In this document: positions 48,345 to 56,884 of the stretch, one piece after another
Position numbering within the stretch: position 1 is the stretch's first letter
Layout of the letters: every line of letters begins with the position of its first letter
Source: Lysobacterales bacterium
GTDB taxonomy: Bacteria > Pseudomonadota > Gammaproteobacteria > Xanthomonadales > Xanthomonadaceae
NCBI GenBank assembly: GCA_019510125.1
Contig: JAEKKX010000012.1
Span: 124,001 to 188,000, forward strand
Reading direction: 5' to 3'
DNA length: 64,000 bases
Program-made: the position numbers and the translations under genes
Notes under the pieces: model-generated
The model's input: the letters and a program-made list of their open reading frames with translations, nothing else
The model's database searches: none
What the model was told of the DNA's origin: nothing

Positions 48345-48373
48345 TTGGTAAGTCCTCCCGCGATTGGTATAAG
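48345..48373 (+). promoter_or_regulatory. Sigma-70-type promoter upstream of tonB
   Basis: -35 TTGGTA (48345-48350), 17-bp spacer, -10 TATAAG (48368-48373), directly after the terminator of the preceding gene. The leader to the tonB start would be about 150 nt. I could not discern a clear Fur box. Confidence 0.6.
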
Positions 48374-48528
48374 CTTGTAGTTTCCCGCGACTGCTTCTCG
48401 TCCGCAGAGCCGTCGCGGTTCGACCATTCCGGGGTGTCGCGGTTTGGGGGTCGGGTTCACATCATGGATCGATCGCGAACGCGATACCGAAACAGCACCA
48501 CGAGTCCGCTAAACCGAGCCTGCTGCGC

Positions 48529-49197
48529 ATGACCCAACCGTTGCCGATCCATGACAAGCGCGACCGCGACGATCCCGGCCTGAACTGGTCCCGGATCACC
48601 GCCATCAGCTTCGCCATCGCGCTGCATATCGCCGCGCTCATGCTGCTGCTCGTTCCGGTCAACCCGCCGGGCGCCGAGAAGCAGGACGAAGAGAACACCA
48701 GCGTCGTCATCATCGAGCCGCCGCCGCCGCCCCCGCCGCCGCCGCCGCCGCCGCCGGAGCCGCCGAAGGAGATCAAGCTGACGCCGCAGGAGGCGCCGAA
48801 GCCGACGCCGACCCCGCCGCCGCCGGAACCGCCGCCGGTGGTCTTCGACGACCCGAGCCCGGTCTCGACCCCGGCACCGCCGCCGGCGCCGCCCGCGCCG
48901 CCGGCCCCGCCCGCGCCGAGCGGTCCGCCGCGCAACGACAACGACCTGCGCGCCAGCCTGTGCGTGCGCCCGTCGCTGGCGCCGCTCGCGGCCGCGGTCA
49001 GCAAGGCCGGCGTCGCCGCCGACCTCGCGCTGATGATCACCTACCAGGCCGACGGCACCATCACCGACGTCTCGGTCGCCAAGAGCAGCCGCAACCGCGA
49101 CCTCGACCGCGCCGCCGTCACCTGGGCGCGCCGCGCCAAGCTGTGCCCCGGCTCGCCGGGCCAGGGCCGGCTGCCGTTCTCCTTCGCTGTCGAATAA
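48529..49197 (+). CDS. tonB: Energy transducer TonB
   Basis: A 222-residue TonB. A single inner-membrane helix (ITAISFAIALHIAALMLLLV) is followed by a long Pro-rich periplasmic spacer, including 13 consecutive Pro encoded by a CCG repeat, and a C-terminal domain of about 85 residues (DLALMITYQADGTITDVSVAKSS, AAVTWARRAKLCPG) that contacts TonB-dependent receptors. It carries proton-motive energy from ExbB-ExbD to the outer membrane. Two Cys in the C-terminal domain (LCVRP, KLCPG) may form a disulfide. It leads the tonB-exbB-exbD operon. Confidence 0.92.
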   Translation: MTQPLPIHDKRDRDDPGLNWSRITAISFAIALHIAALMLLLVPVNPPGAEKQDEENTSVVIIEPPPPPPPPPPPPPEPPKEIKLTPQEAPKPTPTPPPPEPPPVVFDDPSPVSTPAPPPAPPAPPAPPAPSGPPRNDNDLRASLCVRPSLAPLAAAVSKAGVAADLALMITYQADGTITDVSVAKSSRNRDLDRAAVTWARRAKLCPGSPGQGRLPFSFAVE

Positions 49198-49302
49198 GCG
49201 CGCGCGGCCGCTGACCGGCCGCGGGCGTCGCCGTACCGTCTTCCGCTCCACCGCACCACCGACCCACCGTCGATCCTTCCACACACAAGAAAGGTAAGCG
49301 TC

Positions 49303-50073
49303 ATGCTGCAGGAAACCACCAACGCCGCCGCCGCTGGAGGCAACAGCGCCGCCGCTCTGAAGCAGATGGGCGTCGACCATCTGGCGCGCGAAATGCTGTC
49401 CCACCCGGGCGACTACGTCGTCCAGCTCACGGTCGCGGTCGTCCTCGCGATCATGTCCGCGATGTCCTGGTACTGGATCGTGGTCAACTTCATCAAGAAC
49501 ATGAACCTCCGCGGCCGCGGCGATTCGGTGACCCACACCTTCTGGGAAACCCCGAACGCCCAGGACGCCATCCGCTTCATGGAAGACCAGCCGCGCAGCG
49601 AGCCGTTCTCCAAGATCGCGCTCGACGCCGCCCAGGCCGCCGCGCACCACCAGCGCCACGAGGGTTCGCGCCTGGTCGAGTCGCTGAACCGCTCCGAGTT
49701 CGTGGACCGCGCCCTGCGCCAGGCCGTGACCCGCGAGTCGATGGGCCTCGAAGGCGGCCTGACCCTGCTGGCAACGGTCGGTTCGACCGCTCCGTTCGTC
49801 GGTCTGCTCGGCACCGTGTGGGGCATCTACGGCGCCCTGATCAAGATCGGCGCCAGCGGCCAGGCCTCGATCGACGCCGTCGCCGGCCCGGTCGGTGAAG
49901 CGCTGATCATGACCGCGGTCGGTCTGTTCGTCGCCATCCCGGCGGTGCTCGCGTACAACTTCTTCGTGCGCATGAACCGCGTGACGAACAACAAGTTCGA
50001 CACCTTCGCCCACGACCTGCACGACTTCTTCGCCACCGGCGCGCGCGTCGGCGAAGTCGGCGCGAAGCGCTGA
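49303..50073 (+). CDS. exbB: ExbB proton channel subunit
   Basis: A 256-residue MotA/TolQ/ExbB-family protein with three membrane helices. The first lies around VVLAIMSAMSWYWIVVNF; the next two are in TLLATVGSTAPFVGLLGTVWGIYGAL and MTAVGLFVAIPAVLAYNFFVR, the latter two forming the family signature and the proton channel. A cytosolic loop has EDQPRSEPFSKIALD. It partners ExbD and TonB. AGAAAGG precedes the ATG, and the gene lies 105 bp downstream of tonB. Confidence 0.94.
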   Translation: MLQETTNAAAAGGNSAAALKQMGVDHLAREMLSHPGDYVVQLTVAVVLAIMSAMSWYWIVVNFIKNMNLRGRGDSVTHTFWETPNAQDAIRFMEDQPRSEPFSKIALDAAQAAAHHQRHEGSRLVESLNRSEFVDRALRQAVTRESMGLEGGLTLLATVGSTAPFVGLLGTVWGIYGALIKIGASGQASIDAVAGPVGEALIMTAVGLFVAIPAVLAYNFFVRMNRVTNNKFDTFAHDLHDFFATGARVGEVGAKR

Positions 50074-50114
50074 TCCCGGTCGCGACGAACACGAACCACT
50101 GACGGAGCACAGCC

Positions 50115-50540
50115 ATGGCCTTCAGTACCGGAAACGGCGGCGGCGGCCCGATGTCGGAAATCAACGTCACGCCCCTCGTGGACGTGATGCTGGTGCTGCT
50201 GATCATCTTCATGATCACGGCGCCGCTGATGACCCACAAGGTCAAGATCGAGTTGCCGCCGGCGAACTACGACACCCGCGATACGACCAAGCTGCCGCCT
50301 GCGCCGCCGATCACCGTGTCCGTCACCGAGAGCGGCAAGCTGTATCTCAACGACGAGCCGATGACCCGCGAACTGCTGGAAAGCCGGCTGTCGGTCGAGG
50401 CGCAGAAGCTGCCGCAGCCGCAGGTCAACATCCGCGGCGACAAGACCACGCCGTATCGCTACGTCAACGAAGTGGTCAACCTTGCGCAGGCCCAGGGCAT
50501 GCGCAAGGTCGGCTTCGTCGCGATTCGCGAACGCAACTGA
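50115..50540 (+). CDS. exbD: ExbD/TolR-family subunit, copy 1
   Basis: A 141-residue protein: [23 protein letters not shown], the conserved helix with the proton-carrying Asp in PLVDVMLV, then a periplasmic domain (ITVSVTESGKLYLNDEPMTRE, QVNIRGDKTTPYRYVNEVVNLAQ, KVGFVAIRER). It follows exbB by 41 bp and is followed by copy 2 after 21 bp; all belong to one operon. This copy is likely the ExbD that pairs with ExbB in the Xanthomonas-type arrangement. Confidence 0.94.
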   Translation: MAFSTGNGGGGPMSEINVTPLVDVMLVLLIIFMITAPLMTHKVKIELPPANYDTRDTTKLPPAPPITVSVTESGKLYLNDEPMTRELLESRLSVEAQKLPQPQVNIRGDKTTPYRYVNEVVNLAQAQGMRKVGFVAIRERN

Positions 50541-50561
50541 CGCGAACCCGGAGAACCCGCC

Positions 50562-50975
50562 ATGGCATTCGCTTCCAACTCCGGTTCGGGCCCGATGGCC
50601 GACATGAACGTCACGCCCCTCGTGGACGTGATGCTCGTGCTGCTGATCATCTTCATGGTGACCGCGCCGATCCTGTCCTATCCGATCGACATCGACCTGC
50701 CGCAGCCGACGCTGAACCCGCCGCCGCAGACGGTCGACCCGCCGCCGCCGATCAAGCTGCGCATCGACCAGACCGGCACCGTGTTCTGGAACGACAGCTC
50801 GATCCCGCTCAAGGCCCTGCGCAGCACCATGCAGGCCGAGGTCGAGCGCGATCCGAAGAACCAGCCGACGCTCGAGATCGACATGAACCAGGACGCCCAG
50901 TACGAAACCCTGGCCAAGGTCCTGGCCTCGGCCAAGGACGCGGGCATGCTCAAGATCGGCTTCGTCAAGAAGTAA
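50562..50975 (+). CDS. exbD2: ExbD/TolR-family subunit, copy 2
   Basis: A 137-residue ExbD. It has [23 protein letters not shown] with the same Asp, then [14 protein letters not shown] and a Pro-rich insert, and a periplasmic domain ([54 protein letters not shown]). In Xanthomonas campestris a second exbD gene next to the first has a specialised role. Here it closes the first part of the cluster; a strong terminator follows. Confidence 0.92.
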   Translation: MAFASNSGSGPMADMNVTPLVDVMLVLLIIFMVTAPILSYPIDIDLPQPTLNPPPQTVDPPPPIKLRIDQTGTVFWNDSSIPLKALRSTMQAEVERDPKNQPTLEIDMNQDAQYETLAKVLASAKDAGMLKIGFVKK

Positions 50976-51035
50976 CCGAACACCGGCCGGCGGCGGACCT
51001 GCAGCCCGTTCCGGCCGTACAACGCTTCACCTTTC

Positions 51036-51066
51036 GACGCCGCCCGCGAGGGCGGCGTCTTTTTTT
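51036..51066 (+). terminator. Intrinsic terminator after exbD2
   Basis: A perfect 10-bp stem, GACGCCGCCC with GGGCGGCGTC, loop GCGA, followed by seven T residues. It marks the end of the tonB-exbB-exbD-exbD2 transcript. Confidence 0.95.
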
Positions 51067-51164
51067 GGTCCGCGGCACGCTCGGGCGCGCGCCGCCGGCC
51101 CGGGCTTGCGGCGGGCGGCGCGGCGGGCGCAGGATGGGGACGCACCCACTCCGAGGAGCACGCC

Positions 51165-51587
51165 ATGGCCTTCGCACCGACGCCTTCCCGGCAGGACGCC
51201 CTCTCGCAGATGAACATCACCCCGCTGGTCGACGTGATGCTGGTGATGCTCGTGATCTTCATGATCGCGACGCCGCTGATGCTGGACCGGACCAAAGTGG
51301 CGTTGCCGCAGGTGGAGCAGGTCCCCGATCGCGCAGACCGGCCGTCGGCGCTGCCGGTCACGGTCGCGATCACCGAGGATGGCCGGCTGTTCCTCGACGA
51401 TGAGCCGGTGACCCGCGCGTCGCTGGAAAGCCGCCTGTCGGTCGAGGCGCAGAAGCAGCCGCAGCCGGTGGTCAACCTCCGCGGCGACAAGGCGACCCCG
51501 TACCGGTTCATCGACGAGGTGGTCGACCTCGCGCAGGGCCAGGGCATGCGCCGGATCGGATTCGTGGCGACGCTCGAGCGCGACTGA
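51165..51587 (+). CDS. ExbD/TolR-family subunit, copy 3
   Basis: A 140-residue ExbD: MAFAPTPSRQDALSQMNITP, then LVDVMLVMLVIFMIATPLML and a periplasmic domain close to copy 1 (VAITEDGRLFLDDEPVTRASL, VVNLRGDKATPYRFIDEVVDLAQ, GMRRIGFVATLERD). The extra transcription unit is separated from copy 2 by a terminator. GGAG lies 9 nt before the ATG. The high similarity to copy 1 suggests duplication. Confidence 0.9.
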   Translation: MAFAPTPSRQDALSQMNITPLVDVMLVMLVIFMIATPLMLDRTKVALPQVEQVPDRADRPSALPVTVAITEDGRLFLDDEPVTRASLESRLSVEAQKQPQPVVNLRGDKATPYRFIDEVVDLAQGQGMRRIGFVATLERD

Positions 51588-51718
51588 GGCGCACGAACAC
51601 GTCACCGGGCCGCGTCGCCGACGCAGGCCCCGCGTCGGGCGGCATCGCCCGGATGCTTGCGCAGACGGCGGACGCGGGCGTAGGGTGAAACCGTCCTTCA
51701 ACGACAGGAGCGCGCGCC

Positions 51719-52123
51719 ATGGCCTTCGCACCGACGTCTTCCCGGCAGGACGCCATGTCCCAGATGAACATCACCCCGCTGGTCGACGTGATGCTGGTGA
51801 TGCTCGTGATCTTCATGATCGTCGCGCCGATCCTGAGCCGGCCGATCCCGCTGGACCTGCCGAGCAAGACACGGGGAGGCGACCCGCCCGAACTCGCGGC
51901 GCCGCTTCGTGTCCAGATCGACGCCACCGGCAGCCTGTTCGTCGACGGCCGGCCGATGCCGCTCACGGCCCTGGCGTCCGTGTTCGAGGCCGAGCACGTC
52001 CGCGCCGGCACGAAGCTTGTTCCCTTGCAGCTCGACGTGAACGACCAGGCCGAGTACCAGATCGTCGCCCGGGTCGTCGCCGCCGCGAAGAACGCGGGGC
52101 TGGAGAACATCCGCTTCCTGTGA
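51719..52123 (+). CDS. ExbD/TolR-family subunit, copy 4
   Basis: A 134-residue ExbD: MAFAPTSSRQDAMSQMNITP, then LVDVMLVMLVIFMIVAPILS; its N-terminus is nearly identical to copy 3, while the periplasmic domain resembles copy 2 (LRVQIDATGSLFVDGRPMPLTALASV, LDVNDQAEYQIVARVVAAAKNAG). So copies 3 and 4 mirror copies 1 and 2, as expected of a duplicated pair. GGAG precedes the ATG by 9 nt. It converges on pdxJ. Confidence 0.9.
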   Translation: MAFAPTSSRQDAMSQMNITPLVDVMLVMLVIFMIVAPILSRPIPLDLPSKTRGGDPPELAAPLRVQIDATGSLFVDGRPMPLTALASVFEAEHVRAGTKLVPLQLDVNDQAEYQIVARVVAAAKNAGLENIRFL

Positions 52124-52153
52124 GCCCCGCGCGGTGAATCCGTCGCGCGCGAT

Positions 52154-52172
52154 GCCCGTCCGCGCGACGGGC
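52154..52172. terminator. Hairpin between exbD copy 4 and pdxJ
   Basis: A 7-bp perfect stem, GCCCGTC with GACGGGC, loop CGCGC, between convergent genes. No T tract is present, so it is at best a weak terminator. Confidence 0.4.
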
Positions 52173-52177
52173 GGGCG

Positions 52178-52927
52178 TCAGCGTGTGGACAGCACCGCGA
52201 GATACGCCTTCACGGTGGCGTCGAGGCCGGCGTAGAGCGCTTCGCCGATCAGCGCATGGCCGATCGACACTTCCTGCACGCCGGGCACGGCGTCCAGGAA
52301 GGCGCCGAGATTGGCCTGGCTGAGGTCGTGGCCGGCGTTGACGCCCAGTCCGTGCGCCGCCGCGGCGCGGGCGGTGTCCGCGAAGGCGGGCAGGGCGCGA
52401 TCGGCGTCGCCGGCGGCGAAGGCTTCGGCGTAGGGGCCGGTGTACAGCTCGATGCGATCGGTGCCGCTCGCGGCCGCGGCGGCGATGTCGGCGCCGGCGT
52501 CGGCGAACAGGCTGACCCGGCAGCCCAGGGCCTTGAGCGAGGCGACCAGCGGCCGCAGGCCGTCGAGGTCGCGGGCGAAATCGAAGCCGTGGTCGGACGT
52601 GAGCTGGGCGTCGCCGTCGGGCACCAGCGTGGCCTGCGCCGGACGCGTCGCCGCGCACAGCGCGTGGAACCCCGGATAGCCCGGGCGCGGCGGCGCGAAC
52701 GGATTGCCCTCGAGGTTGAACTCCACGCCGTAGGCGCGGGTGAGGTCCGCCAGCGCAAGGACATCGTCCTCGCGGATGTGGCGCGCGTCCGGGCGCGGAT
52801 GCACGGTGATCCCGTGCGCGCCGGCGTCCAGGCAGGCGCGCGCGGCGGCGACCACGTCCGGATCGCGGCCGCCGCGCGAATTGCGCAGCACCGCGATCTT
52901 GTTGACGTTGACGCTGAGGACGGTCAC
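52178..52927 (-). CDS. pdxJ: Pyridoxine 5'-phosphate synthase PdxJ
   Basis: A 249-residue TIM-barrel enzyme that condenses 1-deoxyxylulose 5-phosphate with aminoacetone 3-phosphate to give pyridoxine 5'-phosphate, in the vitamin B6 pathway. Segments recognised: [97 protein letters not shown] and [13 protein letters not shown]. The start codon is GTG 52927. In Xanthomonas pdxJ also lies beside the tonB cluster, as here. Confidence 0.95.
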   Translation of the reverse strand: MTVLSVNVNKIAVLRNSRGGRDPDVVAAARACLDAGAHGITVHPRPDARHIREDDVLALADLTRAYGVEFNLEGNPFAPPRPGYPGFHALCAATRPAQATLVPDGDAQLTSDHGFDFARDLDGLRPLVASLKALGCRVSLFADAGADIAAAAASGTDRIELYTGPYAEAFAAGDADRALPAFADTARAAAAHGLGVNAGHDLSQANLGAFLDAVPGVQEVSIGHALIGEALYAGLDATVKAYLAVLSTR

Positions 52928-52978
52928 GCGGGGAGGCGGCAGCGACGCAGGATCAAGACGGGAGATCAGGAGGCAGGA

Positions 52979-53269
52979 TCAGGACGTCAGGCCCGCGTCG
53001 TTCGCCGCGGGCGGCGGCGTCGGCGCGGCATCGCCGGCGGCGGCGCGCCGCGCTTCGGCCTGTTCGCGCAGGCGACGCAGTTCCTGCGGGTCGATCAGCA
53101 GCGTCTCGCTGCGCGCGCTGTTGTCCACGCGCTGCGCCAGCAGGCTCATCACCGCGACGATGCTCAGGCCGAGCGAGCCGAGCACGCACAGCACCACGAC
53201 GACCATCGAACTGGCGGCGAGCGCCGCGAGGAACAGGGCGACCGCGATCAGCAGCAGCAACCAGGGCAT
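52979..53269 (-). CDS. Small membrane protein of unknown function
   Basis: A 96-residue protein. Two closely spaced hydrophobic helices (MPWLLLLIAVALFLAALAA and VVVVLCVLGSLGLSIVAVMSLLA, residues 1-45) are followed by a charged helical tail (LLIDPQELRRLREQAEARRAA) and an Ala/Pro-rich end. No family is recognised. It lies upstream of pdxJ and downstream of a cardiolipin synthase gene on the same strand; possible cotranscription with either. Confidence 0.7.
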   Translation of the reverse strand: MPWLLLLIAVALFLAALAASSMVVVVLCVLGSLGLSIVAVMSLLAQRVDNSARSETLLIDPQELRRLREQAEARRAAAGDAAPTPPPAANDAGLTS

Positions 53270-53388
53270 GGGGGCGTCCTTCTCGGGGAATGCAAGGGCG
53301 GGTGCCAGTCTACTCCCCGGCCCGCCGCCGCCGACAGCCCGCCGGGGCCGCCGCAACGGCCGTCCGTCGCCGGCGGCGCGGGGCGACG

Positions 53389-54846
53389 CTACAGCAGCGG
53401 CGACATCAGCCGCGCCAGCGACTCGGGCAGCCGGGTGCCGAGCAGCGGACGCGCGCGGTCGTCGCGCACCTGCGGCGCGGCCTGCAGTTCGCCCGCGATC
53501 AGCGCTTCGAGCGCGCCGCCGACGCCGCGGTCCTGGAACAGCAGCGCGATCTCGAAATTCAGGCGGAAGCTGCGATGGTCGAAATTGGCGCTGCCGAGCA
53601 TCGCGCTGCCGTCGTCGACCAGAAGCGCCTTGGTGTGCAGCATCCGCGGGCCGTATTCGTGGATCTTCACGCCGGCGGCGAGCAGGTCGTCGTAGTAGGA
53701 GCGCGCGGCCAGCGTGACCAGCCGCGAATCGCTCAGGCGCGGCACCAGCAGGCGCACGTCGAGGCCGGCGAGCGCGGCCGAGGTCAGCGCCATCATCGCC
53801 GCCTCGCCGGGCACGAAGTAGGGCGTCACCAGCCACACCCGCTCGCGCGCGGCGTGGATCAGGTTCACCTGCAGCCGGTGGATCGGTTCCCACGCGCCGT
53901 CCGGGCCGGAGGTCACGGCCTGCACCGAGATCGGGCCCGCCTCCGCCGGCGGCAGCGCCTGCACGATGTCGTCGAGGAACCCGCGCTGGCCGGTCGCGTA
54001 CAGCCAGTCCTCGGCGAACACGAGCTGCAGCGAGCGCACGATGTCGCCCTCCAGCCGCAGGTGCAGGTCGCGGTAGGCGTCGCTGCGCAGGCGGTCGTTC
54101 TCGTCGTCGGTGATGTTGATGCCGCCGGTGAAGCCGATGCGGGTGTCGATCACCGCGATCTTGCGGTGGGTGCGCATGTTCAGCCACGGCCGCGACCAGA
54201 AGCGCCAGAACCGCGTGGGATGGAACCACGCCACTTCGCCGCCGGCCTCGACCAGCGGCGCGAGGAACGCGCGACTGCATTTGCCCGAGCCGATCGCGTC
54301 CAGCAGCAGCCGCACCTTCACCCCGCGGCGCGCGCAGGCGATCAGCGCCTCGCGCAGCGCGCCGCCGCTTTCGTCCGGCGTGTAGATGTAGTACTCGAGG
54401 TGGACGTGGTGCCGGGCCTGGCCGATCGCCTCGATCAGCGCGTCGTAGGTGGCGGCGCCGTCCACCAGCAGGCGCACGTCGCGCGCGGTGCTGGGCGCGA
54501 AGCCGGTCGCCGATTTCGCCAGCGCGCCCAGTTCGCGGGCGTCGGGCGAGCACGCCGTGGCGCACAGGTCGTGGCCGAGCGCATCGTTCTGCAGCCGGCT
54601 GCGCGCGCGGCGCAGGCGGTGGCGACGGATCTTCTGCGGCCCCAGCAGGTAGTAGATCAGGAAGCCGACGTACGGCAGCAGCGCCAGGCCCAGCAGCCAG
54701 CTCAGGGTGGCCACCGGTTCGCGCTTCTGCAGCACGATCCAGCCGCCGAGCCAGACCACGTAGAGCAGCCAGCCGCCGAACAGCCCCCAGGCCAGCACCG
54801 GCCCGTAGCCGGGCAGCGACTGCACCCAGTCCCACAATGCGTACAT
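53389..54846 (-). CDS. Cardiolipin synthase-type phospholipase D, copy 1
   Basis: A 485-residue membrane enzyme. Two N-terminal helices (YGPVLAWGLFGGWLLYVVWLGGWIVL and WLLGLALLPYVGFLIYYLLGP) are followed by two PLD domains with HKD motifs: THRKIAVIDTRIGFTGGINI and LHTKALLVDDGSAMLGSANFD. Family members join phosphatidylglycerol molecules to form cardiolipin or related lipids. Other conserved parts are HLEYYIYTPDESG and VWLVTPYFVPGEAAM. ATG 54846 is chosen, since upstream sequence is not membrane-like. It is divergent from the PA0069-type gene. Confidence 0.93.
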   Translation of the reverse strand: MYALWDWVQSLPGYGPVLAWGLFGGWLLYVVWLGGWIVLQKREPVATLSWLLGLALLPYVGFLIYYLLGPQKIRRHRLRRARSRLQNDALGHDLCATACSPDARELGALAKSATGFAPSTARDVRLLVDGAATYDALIEAIGQARHHVHLEYYIYTPDESGGALREALIACARRGVKVRLLLDAIGSGKCSRAFLAPLVEAGGEVAWFHPTRFWRFWSRPWLNMRTHRKIAVIDTRIGFTGGINITDDENDRLRSDAYRDLHLRLEGDIVRSLQLVFAEDWLYATGQRGFLDDIVQALPPAEAGPISVQAVTSGPDGAWEPIHRLQVNLIHAARERVWLVTPYFVPGEAAMMALTSAALAGLDVRLLVPRLSDSRLVTLAARSYYDDLLAAGVKIHEYGPRMLHTKALLVDDGSAMLGSANFDHRSFRLNFEIALLFQDRGVGGALEALIAGELQAAPQVRDDRARPLLGTRLPESLARLMSPLL

Positions 54847-55030
54847 CGGTCCTCCGGCGGCGGTGTGCGCGGATCGCGCCAGCCTAACCGGTTGCCATGT
54901 CCGGGAAAACCGCCTGTGGACGACGGGCGAAAGCCGCTGCCGACCCTGCGTTTCGCAACCCGCGCACCGCGGCCGCGGCGGGCCGTCCGCGGTCGCAGCG
55001 CCTGCGACGGCGCCGTGCCAGTCTGCGCGG

Positions 55031-56179
55031 ATGGCCACCGGCGGCAAACCCGACCCCGCGACCCACAACCTGCTGCGCACCGGCCCGCTCAAGGGCCGCG
55101 GCGCGGCGTCGTACGTGCGCGGCCGGTTCGAGAAGACCGTCGCCGAAGCCGAGGACGACGGCTGGGGCTCGGTCTACGCCGACGCCGATCCCGCCGTCGG
55201 CGACGACGCGTTCGCGCCGCCGCGGCTGCGCACCCAGGTCACCGAGGAGCGCGCGCGCAGCGTGATCAGCCGCAACGATTCGCCCGACATCGGCTTCTCG
55301 CAGTCGGTGAATCCCTATCGCGGCTGCGAGCACGGCTGCGTGTACTGCTTCGCGCGGCCGTCGCACGCCTATCTCGACCTCTCGCCCGGGCTCGACTTCG
55401 AGACCAGGCTGTTCGCCAAGACCAACGCCGCGGAGCGCCTGCGCGCGGAGCTGGCGAAACCGGCGTATCGGTGTGCGCCGATCGCGCTGGGCATCAACAC
55501 CGACGCCTACCAGCCGATCGAGCGCAAGTACCGCATCACCCGCCAGATCCTCGAAGTGCTGGCCGAGACCCGGCACCCGGTCAGCCTGATCACCAAGAGC
55601 GGGCTGATCCGGCGCGACCTCGACCTCCTCGCGCCGATGGCGCGGGACGGCCTGGTGACCGTGTACGTGTCGATCACCTCGCTGGACAACCAACTGTCGT
55701 CGAAGCTCGAACCGCGCGCCGCCGCGCCGCACACCCGGCTGAAGACCGTGCAGGCGCTGCACGAGGCCGGCGTGCCGGTGGGCACGATGGTCGCGCCGAT
55801 CATCCCGATGGTCACCGACCGCGAACTCGAGGCCATCCTCGAAGCGGCCTACGCCCACGGCGCGCGCGCCGCCGGTTACGTGCTGCTGCGCCTGCCGCAC
55901 GAGCTGAAGGCGGTCTGGCGCGAATGGCTGGCGCTGCACGTGCCCGACCGCGCCGCGCACGTGATGAGTCTGGTGCAGCAGATGCGCGGCGGCAGGGACT
56001 ACGACAGCGCCTGGGGCACGCGGATGCGCGGCGAGGGCCCGTTCGCCGACCTGATCGCGATGCGCTTCGCGAAGGCGAGCCGGCGGATCGGGTTCGGACG
56101 ACTGCGGCCGCTGGACGCGTCGGCGTTCGTCAAGCCGGCGCCGCCGACGCCGGCATCGCCGCAGGGGACGTTGTTCTGA
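55031..56179 (+). CDS. PA0069-family radical SAM protein
   Basis: A 382-residue radical SAM enzyme, related to spore photoproduct lyase-type proteins. The 4Fe-4S-binding cluster C99-x3-C103-x2-C106 lies in NPYRGCEHGCVYCFARPSH. Further conserved segments are IALGINTDAYQPIERKYRITR, HPVSLITKSGLIRRD, YVSITSLD and GTMVAPIIPMVTDRELEAIL. The reaction and substrate of this family are not known; spore photoproduct lyase relatives repair DNA photoproducts, so DNA repair is possible but unproven. There is no signal peptide. Confidence 0.9.
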   Translation: MATGGKPDPATHNLLRTGPLKGRGAASYVRGRFEKTVAEAEDDGWGSVYADADPAVGDDAFAPPRLRTQVTEERARSVISRNDSPDIGFSQSVNPYRGCEHGCVYCFARPSHAYLDLSPGLDFETRLFAKTNAAERLRAELAKPAYRCAPIALGINTDAYQPIERKYRITRQILEVLAETRHPVSLITKSGLIRRDLDLLAPMARDGLVTVYVSITSLDNQLSSKLEPRAAAPHTRLKTVQALHEAGVPVGTMVAPIIPMVTDRELEAILEAAYAHGARAAGYVLLRLPHELKAVWREWLALHVPDRAAHVMSLVQQMRGGRDYDSAWGTRMRGEGPFADLIAMRFAKASRRIGFGRLRPLDASAFVKPAPPTPASPQGTLF

Positions 56180-56228
56180 GGAGCGATCCGGCGGGGACCG
56201 TCATCGTCGGGACGTCTCGTCCGCGGTG

Positions 56229-56792
56229 CTATCGGGCCCAGCGACGACGAATGGCCAGGCCCGCGATCAACATGCCAAAGCCCAGGCCGGACAGCGCGAC
56301 GACGGCGGAAGGAAGCGCGAAACCCGGATGGTCGCCGGTCATCGAGACGTGGCGATGGACAATTCCGCCCAGCAGCGAGAGCGCCATGGAAACCGTCGCC
56401 ACGACCCAGAGTCTTGTCGTCGTCAGGCGGTCGGTGACGCGGGCGATGCCGGCGGGCAGCGGGTGCGCGCCGCTGCCCGCGGAGACGGAGATCGCGGCGA
56501 GGAAGAAGGCAAGCAGGAAGACCGCGAACAGGACGAAATGGACAGTGCCCGAAATGGCATCAAAGCCTGGATGCGAAGAACCATCGCTCATCTGCAGGGC
56601 GCCCAGAGGATCTTCGGTGCCGGTAAGGAAGTGGAAGACCGGATGCGCCCAGTTGAACCATGCCACCAGCAGGGCCAAGGACAGCAAGGCGGCCAGGCTG
56701 GCCTTGCTGCGAACGCCCAGATGGATGAACAGGATGCCGGCCATGAACGAGGCCATGATCGGGTAGACGGCCAGATCGGTCGGAAAGTCCAT
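56229..56792 (-). CDS. Multi-pass membrane protein, unknown function
   Basis: A 187-residue integral membrane protein with about five hydrophobic helices (YPIMASFMAGILFIHLGV; ASLAALLSLALLVAWFNW; GTVHFVLFAVFLLAFFLAAI; LWVVATVSMALSLLGGIVHR; ALPSAVVALSGLGFGMLIAGLAI). His residues near the helix ends (HPVFHFLTG, VHRHV) could bind a metal or heme, but I do not assign a family. ATG 56792 is favoured over ATG 56798 because GGAG lies 7 nt before it but only 1 nt before the other. It follows the oxygenase gene on the same strand. Confidence 0.65.
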   Translation of the reverse strand: MDFPTDLAVYPIMASFMAGILFIHLGVRSKASLAALLSLALLVAWFNWAHPVFHFLTGTEDPLGALQMSDGSSHPGFDAISGTVHFVLFAVFLLAFFLAAISVSAGSGAHPLPAGIARVTDRLTTTRLWVVATVSMALSLLGGIVHRHVSMTGDHPGFALPSAVVALSGLGFGMLIAGLAIRRRWAR

Positions 56793-56884
56793 GCGCATTC
56801 TCCGGACGGCAAGCGCGGGATCGGGTGAAGGCCGGCGGTGGTCCGTCGCAGGGCGTCGCGCCGCCGGCCACGACGCGAACCGCG

